Counted from the first letter of the stretch, positions 8,689 through 18,030 are shown. The stretch is 64,000 bases of DNA from Oscillospiraceae bacterium (GCA_020024155.1 JAHHUE010000003.1:1-64000), one strand, 5' to 3'. Notes: generated by a model from the sequence alone, not told the origin. Numbers and translations: made by a program.

Positions 8689-10030
8689 GTCTTTCTTTTA
8701 TTTTATCACTTATTTCTGTTGCAATAGACATAATTTCATCGTGATTTTCACCCTCAACCATAACACGAATAAGAGGTTCTGTACCACTAAGACGAACAAG
8801 CACTCTGCCATTGCCCATAAGCTGTTGTTGTTTTGATTCAATAAATCCTTCAATATATTCATCAGATTTATAAAATTCTTTGCCTGCTGCCGTTGTTTTT
8901 ATATTCAAAAGAACTTGTGGATACTTAGTATAGCAGTTATTAAATTCGCTCACTTTTTTGTTTTCTTTTGCAAAGAAATTAAGAAGTGAAACTGCTGTAA
9001 GCTGTCCATCACCGGTTGTAGCAAAATCAGAAAGAATAATGTGACCTGACTGTTCGCCACCAAGATTATGACCACTGGCTCTCATTTCTTCAAGAACATA
9101 TCTGTCCCCAACAGCTGTTGTTAATGTTTTTATACCGCGTTTTTCCATATGTTTGATAAAACCGAGATTGCTCATAACAGTTATAACTGCTGTATTTTCT
9201 TTAAGTTTGCCTTTTTCTTTCATTCTTGTTGCAAGAATACCAATAATTTTATCTCCGTCAATTTCGTCGCCGTTTTCATCAACTGCAAGACATCTGTCAG
9301 CATCACCATCAAAAGCAATACCACAATCAAAGTTGTTTGCTTTTACAAATTCAGATAATTTTTCAAGATGTGTTGAGCCACAACCGTCATTTATATTTAC
9401 ACCGTTTGGCTGTGCTCCAATAAATGTTGCCTGCACACCAAGTTCTGTAAATAGTTCAGGTGCTGTAACACTTGCTGCACCGTTTGCACAGTCAAATACA
9501 ACTTTCATTTTTGAAAAATCTTCTTCACATGCTGTTTTAATATGGTCAATATAATCTCTTGCCGCTGTGTCAATTATTGCAACTCTGCCCATATCTTCAC
9601 CTGTTACATTAACAATTTTTTCAGGTGTATCAAGAATAAGTGCTTCAATTTCGTTTTCTATTTCGTCTGCAAGCTTATATCCTTCGTTATTAAAAATTTT
9701 AATACCATTAAATTCCATAGGGTTGTGGCTTGCAGAAATAACAACACCTGCGTCACAATTATATTTTTTTACAAGATATGCAATAGCCGGAGTTGGCACT
9801 ACACCACAAAGCTTAACATCTGCCCCAACACTGCAAAGACCTGCACAGAGTGCATTTTCAAGCATATCGCCGGAAATTCTTGTATCTTTACCGATAAGTA
9901 CAGTAGCTTTTTTATGTGTATGTTTTGTCAACACAATGGCTGCTGCACGGCCAATATTTATTGCCAATTCAGGTGTCAATTCACTTCCTGCAATACCTCT
10001 TACACCATCTGTTCCAAATAATCTTGCCAT
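8675..10030 (-). CDS. glmM: Phosphoglucosamine mutase GlmM
   Basis: Interconverts glucosamine-6-phosphate and glucosamine-1-phosphate, the step that feeds UDP-GlcNAc and so peptidoglycan and the surface polysaccharide made downstream. It has 451 residues. The phosphoserine is S101 in ISASHNPMEFNG, the metal loop is DGDADR, the sugar loop is GGEQSGH and the phosphate-binding C-terminus is VRLSGTEPLIRVMVEG. AAAGGAG is correctly spaced from the ATG. It has a 157-bp gap upstream with a plausible promoter. No glmS-type ribozyme core is visible there. Confidence 0.96.
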   Translation of the reverse strand: MARLFGTDGVRGIAGSELTPELAINIGRAAAIVLTKHTHKKATVLIGKDTRISGDMLENALCAGLCSVGADVKLCGVVPTPAIAYLVKKYNCDAGVVISASHNPMEFNGIKIFNNEGYKLADEIENEIEALILDTPEKIVNVTGEDMGRVAIIDTAARDYIDHIKTACEEDFSKMKVVFDCANGAASVTAPELFTELGVQATFIGAQPNGVNINDGCGSTHLEKLSEFVKANNFDCGIAFDGDADRCLAVDENGDEIDGDKIIGILATRMKEKGKLKENTAVITVMSNLGFIKHMEKRGIKTLTTAVGDRYVLEEMRASGHNLGGEQSGHIILSDFATTGDGQLTAVSLLNFFAKENKKVSEFNNCYTKYPQVLLNIKTTAAGKEFYKSDEYIEGFIESKQQQLMGNGRVLVRLSGTEPLIRVMVEGENHDEIMSIATEISDKIKERLSTI

Positions 10031-10109
10031 ATTGTTTCTCCTTTAATATTCAAATTTAGGTTATATATTAACAATTGTTTTTTTACATTATATTTTATAT
10101 TTTATTATT

Positions 10110-10137
10110 ATAATATTTTCCAATCAAATTTTGTAAA
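10110..10137 (-). promoter_or_regulatory. Probable promoter of glmM
   Basis: TTTACA (10132-10137) and TATTAT (10110-10115) are 16 bp apart; an overlapping TATAAT at 10107-10112 would give 19 bp. The surroundings are so AT-rich that this is a moderate call. Confidence 0.45.
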
Positions 10138-10187
10138 CAAATTTTTGACATAAAATAAATAAATTACTATAAATATGCACAAAAATA

Positions 10188-11243
10188 TTACATATCGTCA
10201 AAAGATTGCTGTCCATCATTTAAGTTTGGATTTACAATATCCAAATGTTTATATGCAAGGTTTGTAACTATTCTCCCTCTTGGCGTTCTTGATAAAAATC
10301 CAAGTTGCATAAGATATGGTTCGCACACATCTTCAAGAGTAACGGCTTCTTCCCCAATGGCAGCAGCCAAGGTTTCAAGACCAACTGGACCACCTGAGTA
10401 CATTTTTATAATAGCTGTCAAAACACTTCTGTCCAAAGCGTCAAGACCAAGTCTGTCTATATCCATTCTGCATAAAGTTTCTTCTGCAACAGATTTATCA
10501 ATAATTCCATTGCCTTTAACCTGTGCAAAATCTCTTGCTCTTTTTAGAAGTCTGTTTGCAATACGAGGTGTACCTCTTGAACATTTTGCAAGCTCCATTG
10601 CACCATCTTCTTCACAGTCAATATTAAGAATATCTGCACTGCGTTTTATAATACTTGCCAATTCTTCGTGTGTGTACATTTCAAGTTTCAAAATTACACC
10701 GAAACGGTCACGCAATGGGCTTGAAATTTGTCCGGCTCTTGTGGTTGCTCCTATAAGCGTAAACTGTGGCAAATTTATTCTTATAGACTGAGCTGACGGA
10801 CCTTTACCTATAATTATATCCAAAGCATAATCTTCAAGTGCTGGATATAAAACTTCTTCAACTTGTCTTGAAAGACGATGGATTTCATCTATAAAAAGAA
10901 CATCGCCTTCTTCAAGGTTTGTAAGTAATGCTGCAAGGTCGCCAGGTTTTTCAATTGCAGGGCCGGATGTTACTCTGATATTTACACCCATTTCATTTGC
11001 AATAACGCCAGCAAGAGTTGTTTTACCAAGACCTGGTGGGCCGTATAGCAAAATATGGTCCAATGCATCTCCACGCATTTTTGCAGCTTCAAGGTAAATA
11101 CTTAAATTATCTTTTATTTTCTCCTGACCAACATAATCAGAAAGTCTTTGAGGACGCAAAGAGTTTTCATTATCTATATCTTCTCTTTGTGCCATAGGGC
11201 TTATAAGTCTTTCATTGTCAGAAAATCCAATTTCGTTTGCCAT
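10188..11243 (-). CDS. ruvB: Holliday junction branch migration helicase RuvB
   Basis: Hexameric AAA+ motor that drives branch migration with RuvA. The 351 residues contain Walker A GPPGLGKTT, Walker B LFIDEIHRL, the sensor-1 segment IGATTRAG and a C-terminal winged-helix domain ending in GFLSRTPRGR. The start codon overlaps the ruvA stop (TAATG) with GGAGG in front, so the two are translationally coupled. Normal in length and content. Confidence 0.97.
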   Translation of the reverse strand: MANEIGFSDNERLISPMAQREDIDNENSLRPQRLSDYVGQEKIKDNLSIYLEAAKMRGDALDHILLYGPPGLGKTTLAGVIANEMGVNIRVTSGPAIEKPGDLAALLTNLEEGDVLFIDEIHRLSRQVEEVLYPALEDYALDIIIGKGPSAQSIRINLPQFTLIGATTRAGQISSPLRDRFGVILKLEMYTHEELASIIKRSADILNIDCEEDGAMELAKCSRGTPRIANRLLKRARDFAQVKGNGIIDKSVAEETLCRMDIDRLGLDALDRSVLTAIIKMYSGGPVGLETLAAAIGEEAVTLEDVCEPYLMQLGFLSRTPRGRIVTNLAYKHLDIVNPNLNDGQQSFDDM

Positions 11244-11851
11244 TAAATTTTACCTCCTGCAATAAGACGAAGAGCCTGTTTTATAAGAGCTTGAACATCT
11301 TGATTTGTATCAAGTTTAGCAATTGCCATTGCAGCTTGGCTTTGTGAGTATCCAAGTGCAACCAAAGCACTTATAGCCTGACTTACTTGACCTGTTTGCT
11401 GAGACGCAACTGATGAAACATCTTCAATTGAAACGCCCTGCAAACTTGTTTGAGAAAACTTATCCTTTAATTCAAGAACAATTCTCTGTGCAAGTTTTGG
11501 TCCTACACCTTGCGCAGCTGTAAATGCTTTATGATCTCCGGAGGAAACTGCAATAGCAATTTTATCTGGACTTAAAACTGAAAGTATTGCAAGTCCTGCT
11601 TTTGGACCTACCCCAGAAACCGATGTAAGAATTTTAAAAGCTCTTTGTTCTTCTTTGCTTACAAATCCGTATAAATCCAGAGCATCTTCTTTTACATTAA
11701 GGTGTGTGTAGAGCGTACATTCTTCGCCAACTGGTGCGATTGCGCCTTGTGCAGTTTGTGGCACTGCAACACGAAAACCTACTCCACCGCATTGTATTAC
11801 AACTTCTTCAAGGGATTTATCTATTACTTTTCCTGTAAGTGAATATATCAT
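11243..11851 (-). CDS. ruvA: Holliday junction DNA-binding subunit RuvA
   Basis: Binds the four-way junction and recruits RuvB. The 202 residues show the N-terminal OB fold beginning MIYSLTGKV, two helix-hairpin-helix motifs (SGVGPKAGL and QGVGPKLAQRIVLELKDK) and the small C-terminal RuvB-binding domain (residues about 155-200). An AGAAG site lies before the ATG. It lies 20 bp after ruvC, completing a ruvC-ruvA-ruvB operon. Confidence 0.97.
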   Translation of the reverse strand: MIYSLTGKVIDKSLEEVVIQCGGVGFRVAVPQTAQGAIAPVGEECTLYTHLNVKEDALDLYGFVSKEEQRAFKILTSVSGVGPKAGLAILSVLSPDKIAIAVSSGDHKAFTAAQGVGPKLAQRIVLELKDKFSQTSLQGVSIEDVSSVASQQTGQVSQAISALVALGYSQSQAAMAIAKLDTNQDVQALIKQALRLIAGGKI

Positions 11852-11871
11852 ATAATCTTCTCACTTCTTCT

Positions 11872-12375
11872 TTATTTTAAATTAAAATTTTTACCAAATA
11901 ATTTTGAACGATAGGAATGACAATGACATATAGCAACTGCCAAAGCGTCAGCTGTATCGTCAGGCTTTGGAACTTTGTCAAGTTTCAGTAATATTCTTGT
12001 CATTTCCATAACTTGTTTTTTTATAGCTTTGCCGTATCCTGCAACTGCCTGTTTTATCTGCAACGGCGTGTACTCAAAAATAGGTACATTATTGTTTTTT
12101 GCACACAATAAAATAACACCTCTGGCCATTGCAACTTGAATAACTGTTTTTTGGTTTGTTGTAAAAAACAACTGTTCTATCGCAATTGCTTCTGGCTGTG
12201 CTCTTTTTATAACAATATCCAACTGGTTATATATTTCCTGTAATCTATCCTCAAAAACAGTGTGTGCCTGAGTTGTTATTGCACCAAATTCCACTGGATA
12301 AAATTTATTGTTTATATATTCAACCGTGCCATAGCCAACAATTGCATAGCCCGGGTCTATGCCTAATATACGCAT
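11872..12375 (-). CDS. ruvC: Holliday junction resolvase RuvC
   Basis: Endonuclease that cuts Holliday junctions symmetrically. Catalytic acidic residues are in MRILGIDPG (D7), AIAIEQLFF and KPDDTADALAVA. The frame extends ten codons further to 12405, but GGGG lies just upstream of the ATG at 12375 and the protein then starts like every RuvC; it has 167 residues. First gene of the ruvCAB operon, with its own promoter. No LexA-type box is evident, so SOS control cannot be claimed. Confidence 0.95.
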   Translation of the reverse strand: MRILGIDPGYAIVGYGTVEYINNKFYPVEFGAITTQAHTVFEDRLQEIYNQLDIVIKRAQPEAIAIEQLFFTTNQKTVIQVAMARGVILLCAKNNNVPIFEYTPLQIKQAVAGYGKAIKKQVMEMTRILLKLDKVPKPDDTADALAVAICHCHSYRSKLFGKNFNLK

Positions 12376-12408
12376 TACTACCCCTATTATTATATAATTT
12401 AACATCTT

Positions 12409-12437
12409 ATTTTAACATATATTTTTAAGTATATCAA
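12409..12437 (-). promoter_or_regulatory. SigA promoter of ruvCAB
   Basis: TTGATA (12432-12437) and TAAAAT (12409-12414) with a 17-bp spacer and a TG just before the -10. The start would lie about 30 bases before the ruvC ATG. Confidence 0.7.
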
Positions 12438-12570
12438 CAATGTAGAGCTTTACATATAGCACAAAGCACCACAAACAGACAAATTTCTGCTATAATATAC
12501 AAAAAACTCATGTCAATATATCTTTTGCACAAATAAAATAGCTGAATTTCTACATTTAAATAATTTACAC

Positions 12571-12599
12571 TTGATAATACAAAATAAATATAGTATTAT
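12571..12599 (+). promoter_or_regulatory. SigA promoter of typA
   Basis: TTGATA (12571-12576) and TATTAT (12594-12599) are 17 bp apart. The leader to the ATG is about 70 bases. Confidence 0.7.
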
Positions 12600-12676
12600 A
12601 AGCTTTGGGCATTTTGTAATTTTTTGATTTTAAATAGGATTAAGGTTAATCCGCTATATATTTATGGAGGGAATAA

Positions 12677-14503
12677 ATGAGAGTTGAAAATTTGAGAAAT
12701 ATCGCTATCATCGCTCACGTTGACCATGGTAAAACAACTTTGGTTGATGGTATGCTTAAACAAAGCGGTACTTTCAGAGAAAACCAAGTGGTAAATGAAA
12801 GAGTTATGGACTCTGGTGATATTGAAAGAGAAAGAGGCATTACAATACTTGCAAAAAATGCTTCCTACACATACAATGGTGTAAAAGTTAACATCGTTGA
12901 TACTCCTGGCCACGCAGACTTTGGTGGTGAAGTTGAACGTGTTCTTAAAATGGTTGACGGCGTTCTTTTGCTTGTTGACGCAGCAGAAGGTCCAATGCCT
13001 CAAACTCGCTTTGTTTTGGAAAAAGCACTTTCCCAAAACCTTTCAATTGTAATTGTTGTTAATAAAATTGACCGTCCTGATGCAAGAATTAAAGAAATCA
13101 TTGACGAAATTCTTCTCTTGCTTATGGATTTGGGTGCAACAGATGAACAGCTTGACAGCCCAATGCTCTTCTGCTCTGGTCGTGAAGGTATTGCAAGCTA
13201 TTCTCCAGATGTTAAAGGCACAGACTTTAAACCAATCTTTGATACCGTTCTTGAATATATCAAAGCTCCAGAAGTTGAACCAGAAGCTCCATTCTCAATG
13301 CTTGTTTCTAACATTGACTACAACAGCTTTGTTGGTAGAACAGCAGTTGGTAGAATTGAAAGTGGTTCTGTAAAAGTTGGTCAAGATGTAACAGTTTGTG
13401 ACTGGCATGACGAAACACTTAAAAAACGTGGTAGAATTACTGCTCTTTACGCATTTGAAGGTACTGGCAGAAAATCAATTGAAACTGCAAGTGCTGGCGA
13501 TATCGTTATTGTTTCCGGTCTTGAAGATGTTACAATTGGTAACACAATCTGTGATTCAAGCAGTGTTAAACCTATCGAATTTGTTGCTATTGATGAGCCA
13601 ACAGTTGAAATGACATTTGCTGTTAATGACAGTCCATTTGCTGGCAGAGAAGGCAAATTTGTTACAAGCCGTCAAATCAGAGACCGTCTTTACAAAGAAC
13701 TTCTCAAAGACGTTGCTCTTAAAGTTGAAGATAGCACAACAAGCGAAAGCTTTAAAGTTATGGGTCGTGGTGAAATGCACCTCTCTATCCTTATCGAAAA
13801 TATGAGAAGAGAAGGTTATGAATTCCAAGTATCACCACCAAGAGTTCTTATTAAAGAAGAAGACGGTGTTCTTATGGAACCATTTGAACATGTTGTTATT
13901 GATGTTCCAACAGAATATCAAGGTAATGTTATTGAAAAACTTTCTTCCAGAAAAGCTGAACTTGTACAGATGGCACCTCAGGGCGATTCTCGTATGAGAA
14001 TTGAATTTAAAATGCCTTCTCGTGGTCTTTTCGGTTACAGAAGTGAATTCCTTACAGACACAAAAGGTGAAGGTATTCTCAACACAATCTTTGATGGTTA
14101 CAAACCACACAAAGGCGAATTGCCAACAAGAAACACAGGTTCTCTTGTTTGCTTTGAAACAGGCGAATCCATCACTTATGGTCTTTACAATGCACAGGAA
14201 CGTGGTTCTTTGTTTATCGGTGCTGGCGAACCAGTTTACGCTGGTATGGTTGTTGGTGTAAACCCTAAAAACGAAGACCTTGTTGTTAATGTATGTAAAA
14301 AGAAACAGCTTACAAATACTCGTGCTTCTGGTTCTGATGATGCTTTAAGACTTATCCCACACAAAAAGATGAGCCTTGAAGAATGTCTTGAATTCCTTGC
14401 TCCAGATGAACTTGTTGAAGTTACACCAAAAACACTTAGAATTAGAAAAGCTGTTCTTGACCATAGCGAAAGAGCTAGACTCAGAGCAAAGAAAAACGGT
14501 TAA
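12677..14503 (+). CDS. typA: Ribosome-associated GTPase TypA/BipA
   Basis: Translational GTPase of the EF-G class involved in ribosome assembly and stress or cold adaptation. It has 608 residues. G1 is AHVDHGKT (13-20), G2/switch regions include ERERGITI, G3 is DTPGHADFGGEV and G4 is VNKIDRPDAR. Domains II, III and V follow, then the BipA-specific C-terminal domain with KKKQLTNTRASGSDDALRL. GGAGG lies seven bases before the ATG. It is a single-gene plus-strand unit convergent with the histidine kinase. Codon choice is more biased than in neighbouring genes, consistent with high expression. Confidence 0.97.
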   Translation: MRVENLRNIAIIAHVDHGKTTLVDGMLKQSGTFRENQVVNERVMDSGDIERERGITILAKNASYTYNGVKVNIVDTPGHADFGGEVERVLKMVDGVLLLVDAAEGPMPQTRFVLEKALSQNLSIVIVVNKIDRPDARIKEIIDEILLLLMDLGATDEQLDSPMLFCSGREGIASYSPDVKGTDFKPIFDTVLEYIKAPEVEPEAPFSMLVSNIDYNSFVGRTAVGRIESGSVKVGQDVTVCDWHDETLKKRGRITALYAFEGTGRKSIETASAGDIVIVSGLEDVTIGNTICDSSSVKPIEFVAIDEPTVEMTFAVNDSPFAGREGKFVTSRQIRDRLYKELLKDVALKVEDSTTSESFKVMGRGEMHLSILIENMRREGYEFQVSPPRVLIKEEDGVLMEPFEHVVIDVPTEYQGNVIEKLSSRKAELVQMAPQGDSRMRIEFKMPSRGLFGYRSEFLTDTKGEGILNTIFDGYKPHKGELPTRNTGSLVCFETGESITYGLYNAQERGSLFIGAGEPVYAGMVVGVNPKNEDLVVNVCKKKQLTNTRASGSDDALRLIPHKKMSLEECLEFLAPDELVEVTPKTLRIRKAVLDHSERARLRAKKNG

Positions 14504-14512
14504 TAAATTTTT

Positions 14513-14545
14513 AAACAGCGGAGATTTATCTTCGCTGTTTTTATA
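14513..14545 (+). terminator. Intrinsic terminator of typA
   Basis: Perfect arms AAACAGCG and CGCTGTTT around a 12-base loop, followed by TTTTTAT, starting 10 bases after the stop. Confidence 0.85.
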
Positions 14546-14564
14546 TAAAAACTTTATATTATAG

Positions 14565-14603
14565 CAAAAAAGAGATGCTGTGTTTTGACACTGCATCTCT
14601 TTT
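14565..14603. terminator. Bidirectional terminator between typA and the histidine kinase gene
   Basis: A long stem of AAAAGAGATGC-type arms with one internal mismatch, with A-runs and T-runs on both sides, lies between the convergent genes and serves mainly the minus-strand two-component operon. Confidence 0.85.
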
Positions 14604-14606
14604 ATT

Positions 14607-16280
14607 TTATTTATTTTGTTTAATTGGTAATGTAACTATAAAACAAGATCCTTTACCAAGTGTTGATTTAACTTGAACATCGCCACCCATTGCATTGGCA
14701 ATATGTTTAACAATTGAAAGCCCTAAGCCTGTGCTGCTTATATTTTTATTTCTGGATTTATCAACAACAAAAAATCTTTGAAATACTTTTTGTATATCGC
14801 TTTGAGAAATTCCAATACCTGTATCTTCAACCTTAAAAACAACATTATCATCAAATTTTTTTAATGATATAAATATATCTCCACCAACTTTATTATATTT
14901 TATAGCATTTGATATAAGGTTTCTGCATATATCTCCTATTTGTTTATAGTTTGCTTCAAGTAAAACATTATCAACATCACAGTTACAGTTTATTTTTTTA
15001 TCAGTCATAGCAGGCATTAAATCTTTTGCAACTTCATTTACAATGTAACTCATATCAACAACAGAAATATCTTTTACACCATTTTCTTCAAGTGAAGAAA
15101 TTTCCATTATATCTTCAATCAATGTAAGTAACAGGTTGGCATTTTTCTCTATAATACCGCCAAATTTGGCTATATCTTCTTCTTTTGCAATTCCACTTGA
15201 TATAAGCTGACTATATCCCAAAATACTTGTAAGAGGGGTTTTTAGTTCGTGTGTGACATTTGCTGTAAACTCTCTTCTCATTTTTTGGCTTTCAGCTTGT
15301 TGAGTAATATCCAAAAATATAAGTATTGCACCTTCGTTTTTACCATTTTGAATATTAGGGCTTATAGTGTACTGATACACGCAATTATTATACTCACTTA
15401 TACCATGTACTGTATTGCCTGAAAAAGCACATTCCAGTTCATTTATTATTTTTTCATTGTTCCCTATGTGAACAAGTTTTGTATTCTCTTTAACATCAAA
15501 AATTTGTTGTGCTATTCTATTTACTTGGGTAATATTTTTTTCTTTATCACAAACGATAATACATTCTTCCATATTTGAAAAAACGCTTGAAAGTTTTTCT
15601 CTCTCTGCCTCTATTCTGCTCATTTGATTTTGAATAGTTTCATGCTGGTCTTCAATTTTCTTTATAAACGGAGAAAGCTCATCATATCCACACTTATCAA
15701 CATCATCAAAGTTATAGTTTTCAATAGTGTTTACAATTCTTTTTGTTGTTTTTTCGGATATTACATAAACCATTATTAGAACTGCAATTATAGCAAGCAC
15801 TATAATTGGCAAGTTGGAAACAATACCTTCGCTTACAATTGTTTGTGAACGCACACCAACTCTTATAATTCCTACATTATCAACTTTTAAAGCAAAATAA
15901 TAATTCTTTTTATTATCAGTATCAGATATCCTTTGGCTGCTCCCTTTTGAGTTTTCAATAGCTTGTATTATCTCTTCTCTTTCAAGATGATTTTCCAGTG
16001 TTTCTTCATCGTAGATACTATCAAACAATACATCTCCATCTTCTCCAATAAGTGTTACTCGGCTTTTAAATCCGTCTTGAAGTTCCGTAAGTATGTGGAT
16101 AGCCTCATAACTATTTCTGCTATTTTGACATACCTCTTTTAACACATAAGCTTGATTTTCAGCTTGAACTATCATACTTTCAGCCTCAAAATGTCCGTAA
16201 GTCAAAATACAAATAATAGCAGTCAAAGTAACTGCTATTAAACATGATATAAGATTGTTTTGTATAATTTTATATTTCAT
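14607..16280 (-). CDS. PhoR-like sensor histidine kinase
   Basis: Membrane histidine kinase of 557 residues. Membrane segments are at about 9-28 and 157-175, with an extracytoplasmic sensor between them. A HAMP-like linker, a PAS domain (about 230-330), a HisKA domain with the phospho-acceptor H344 in THELKTPLTS and a HATPase domain (N box NLISNAIKYN, G1 VEDTGIGIS, G2 GLGLSIVKHI) follow. This architecture matches PhoR/ResE-type kinases. It begins 4 bp after the response regulator gene and is clearly co-transcribed. The stimulus cannot be inferred; no phosphate-transport gene is nearby. Confidence 0.9.
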   Translation of the reverse strand: MKYKIIQNNLISCLIAVTLTAIICILTYGHFEAESMIVQAENQAYVLKEVCQNSRNSYEAIHILTELQDGFKSRVTLIGEDGDVLFDSIYDEETLENHLEREEIIQAIENSKGSSQRISDTDNKKNYYFALKVDNVGIIRVGVRSQTIVSEGIVSNLPIIVLAIIAVLIMVYVISEKTTKRIVNTIENYNFDDVDKCGYDELSPFIKKIEDQHETIQNQMSRIEAEREKLSSVFSNMEECIIVCDKEKNITQVNRIAQQIFDVKENTKLVHIGNNEKIINELECAFSGNTVHGISEYNNCVYQYTISPNIQNGKNEGAILIFLDITQQAESQKMRREFTANVTHELKTPLTSILGYSQLISSGIAKEEDIAKFGGIIEKNANLLLTLIEDIMEISSLEENGVKDISVVDMSYIVNEVAKDLMPAMTDKKINCNCDVDNVLLEANYKQIGDICRNLISNAIKYNKVGGDIFISLKKFDDNVVFKVEDTGIGISQSDIQKVFQRFFVVDKSRNKNISSTGLGLSIVKHIANAMGGDVQVKSTLGKGSCFIVTLPIKQNK

Positions 16281-16284
16281 AATT

Positions 16285-16968
16285 TTATTCTGTTATAGGT
16301 TCTATTTTGTACCCCACACCTCTTATTGTAACAATAGCATCGCCCATTGCTCTCAGCTTTTGTCTAAGTGTTTTTATGTGCATATCAACTGTTCTGCTTT
16401 CTCCAACATAGCTATCTCCCCATACAGTATCCATTATATTTTCTCTTGTAAAAACTTTCTGTGGATTTGTTATAAATAATTTTAATAAGCTATATTCTTT
16501 TAATGTCAGTTCTATTTTTTGATTATTTACTGTTATCAAATGTCTTTGTGTGTCCATAACTATATCACCAAAAACAATCTTGTTGGTTGATATTATAGTT
16601 TTTTCACATCTTCTTAAAACAGCTTTCACTCTTGACGCCATTTCCAAAACGCCAAAAGGCTTTGTAATATAGTCTTCTGCACCTATATCTAAGGCTTTTA
16701 CAATATCAATTTCACTGTTTTTTGCAGTTAACATAATAACTGGTATATCTTTTAAATTTTCATCAGACTTTATATTTTTTAATATTGTTATTCCGTCTGT
16801 ATCAGGCAGCATGATATCTAGTATTACCAAATCTGGCATATCATTTTTTATTTTTTCTTTAAAATCTCCATAATTTAAAAAACCTTCTGTTTCAAAGCCT
16901 TGGCTTTCAAGAGCATAGGTTATTAAATTGTTTATATTTTCATCATCTTCAATACACCAGATTTTCAA
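16285..16968 (-). CDS. OmpR/PhoB-family response regulator
   Basis: Receiver domain (acidic pocket EDDE, phospho-acceptor D51 in VILDIMLPDTDG, switch lysine in ITKPFG) plus an OmpR-type winged helix with VDMHIKTLRQKLR and the final VRGVGYKI. The frame is open to a TTG at 17013 and has an ATG at 16983, but GGGGG at 16977-16981 is correctly spaced only for the TTG at 16968, which gives the standard opening MKIWCIEDDE and 227 residues. The ATG at 16983 remains possible. Operon with the kinase gene. Confidence 0.88.
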   Translation of the reverse strand: MKIWCIEDDENINNLITYALESQGFETEGFLNYGDFKEKIKNDMPDLVILDIMLPDTDGITILKNIKSDENLKDIPVIMLTAKNSEIDIVKALDIGAEDYITKPFGVLEMASRVKAVLRRCEKTIISTNKIVFGDIVMDTQRHLITVNNQKIELTLKEYSLLKLFITNPQKVFTRENIMDTVWGDSYVGESRTVDMHIKTLRQKLRAMGDAIVTIRGVGYKIEPITE

Positions 16969-17001
16969 ATCATTATCCCCCATAAGTAAATCTATGGTTA
17001 T

Positions 17002-17007
17002 ATTATA
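17002..17007 (-). promoter_or_regulatory. -10 box of the two-component operon
   Basis: TATAAT on the minus strand, with only a poor -35 17 bp upstream. Transcription from here would begin at about 16995 and supports the short reading of the response regulator start. Confidence 0.5.
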
Positions 17008-17043
17008 ACTCAAATTATATATTTTGTATATTTAAAATATATT

Positions 17044-17078
17044 TAAAAAAAGAAAACACCTTTGGAAATCAAAGGTGT
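17044..17078 (-). terminator. Intrinsic terminator of trmK
   Basis: Perfect 9-bp arms ACACCTTTG and CAAAGGTGT with a five-base loop, followed on the minus strand by TTTTCTTTTTTT. Confidence 0.88.
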
Positions 17079-17083
17079 AATTT

Positions 17084-17767
17084 TTAATTTAATAATTGCT
17101 TAACTTTTTCAACAGCATCAAGTATATCTTGTGGACAACTTCCAGTATCTATAACCTTGCCTTTTGCTTTTTTTTCAAGTTGAGATAAAACCATTTCAAA
17201 ATATCCCATTGCACTTTCATCAGTACACTTTTCGCTTTTGCCTATGTAGCAGTCATATACTGTTGGCTCTGTTATTTCTCCTGTGTATTCCGCTGTTATT
17301 GCAGAATAAAACTTTTTCTTTTCATTTACAGTTGTTTCGCTTGTAATTGAAAATCCATTTTTATAAAGATATTCTCTTATTCTGCTGCCACTTTGAGCTG
17401 GCACAAGAACAAGTTTTGTTTTATTTTGCTTTATAAAAGGAGCATTTTCTATTATCTGTGCCATAGTTTCGCCGCCTAGACCGGCAATAACGATATGTGA
17501 TATATCTTCTGTATTTTTTATACCTTGTAATCCGTCTGTAAGCAAAAACTCAGCTTTATCTTGTATGTTATTTTCTTTAAATAAATCAACAGCCTTTTGT
17601 AACGGCATTTTATTTATATCAGTTGCAATAATATGTTGTGCTTTTCCGCTTTTTATAAGATATAAGCTTAATTTACCATGGTCACAACCAACATCACAAA
17701 CTGTTTTTCCGTCACAAACAAGACTGGCAGCCATTAGTAAACGACTGCCAATGTTCTCATATTTCAT
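17084..17767 (-). CDS. trmK: tRNA (adenine22-N1)-methyltransferase TrmK
   Basis: SAM-dependent enzyme that makes m1A22 in tRNAs of Firmicutes. The 227 residues start MKYENIGSRLLMAASLV and carry the SAM motif CDVGCDHGKLSLYL, the acidic ATDINKMPL strand and the family signature IVIAGLGGETMAQI. The ATG lies almost directly after the stop of the DUF1858 gene with no clear Shine-Dalgarno sequence, so translation is probably coupled to it. Confidence 0.93.
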   Translation of the reverse strand: MKYENIGSRLLMAASLVCDGKTVCDVGCDHGKLSLYLIKSGKAQHIIATDINKMPLQKAVDLFKENNIQDKAEFLLTDGLQGIKNTEDISHIVIAGLGGETMAQIIENAPFIKQNKTKLVLVPAQSGSRIREYLYKNGFSITSETTVNEKKKFYSAITAEYTGEITEPTVYDCYIGKSEKCTDESAMGYFEMVLSQLEKKAKGKVIDTGSCPQDILDAVEKVKQLLN

Positions 17768-17768
17768 A

Positions 17769-17969
17769 TTATTTATTGCCGAAATGAGCGTTTAATTTTG
17801 CAACAAGTTCGTCAGCATCAGTACCGTGTACCATGCAAGCTTGTTCTATACTTTCGCCTCTTGAAGAAGGGCAACCAAGGCAGTGCATACCAATTTCCAT
17901 AAAGTATTTGCCTGTTGTCATATCTGCATCAAGAATATCGCCAATATTTGTATTTCTTGTAACTACCAT
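17769..17969 (-). CDS. DUF1858-domain protein (small redox-type domain)
   Basis: A 66-residue protein built of a single DUF1858 domain: an N-terminal ITRNTNIGDIL-type segment, then the conserved GMHCLGCPSSRGESIEQA with a C-x-x-C pair, and a short helical tail. Such domains occur alone or joined to hybrid-cluster or disulfide-oxidoreductase-like proteins; the function is unknown. AAAAGGAG lies nine bases before the ATG. It is coupled to trmK. Confidence 0.85.
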   Translation of the reverse strand: MVVTRNTNIGDILDADMTTGKYFMEIGMHCLGCPSSRGESIEQACMVHGTDADELVAKLNAHFGNK

Positions 17970-18001
17970 TATGTTAGTCTCCTTTTATTTCAATTTTTTA
18001 T

Positions 18002-18030
18002 AGTATATTACTTATAATGCACTTTTTCAA
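18002..18030 (-). promoter_or_regulatory. SigA promoter of the DUF1858-trmK operon
   Basis: TTGAAA (18025-18030) and TATACT (18002-18007) with a 17-bp spacer. Confidence 0.75.

Larger units (their letters stand above)
12376..12676. other. 301-bp divergent control region between ruvC and typA
   Basis: No gene is visible. It holds the minus-strand promoter of ruvCAB and the plus-strand promoter of typA, plus unassigned AT-rich sequence containing an isolated TATAAT at 12491-12496 without a matching -35. Confidence 0.7.

Noticed and set aside
10031..10187. glmS-type ribozyme or riboswitch upstream of glmM
   Set aside because: AT-rich region without the conserved core; it reads as a simple promoter region.
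12513..12518. TTGACA-like box on the minus strand between ruvC and typA
   Set aside because: The best partner -10 is poorly placed; the closer promoter at 12409-12437 explains ruvCAB better.
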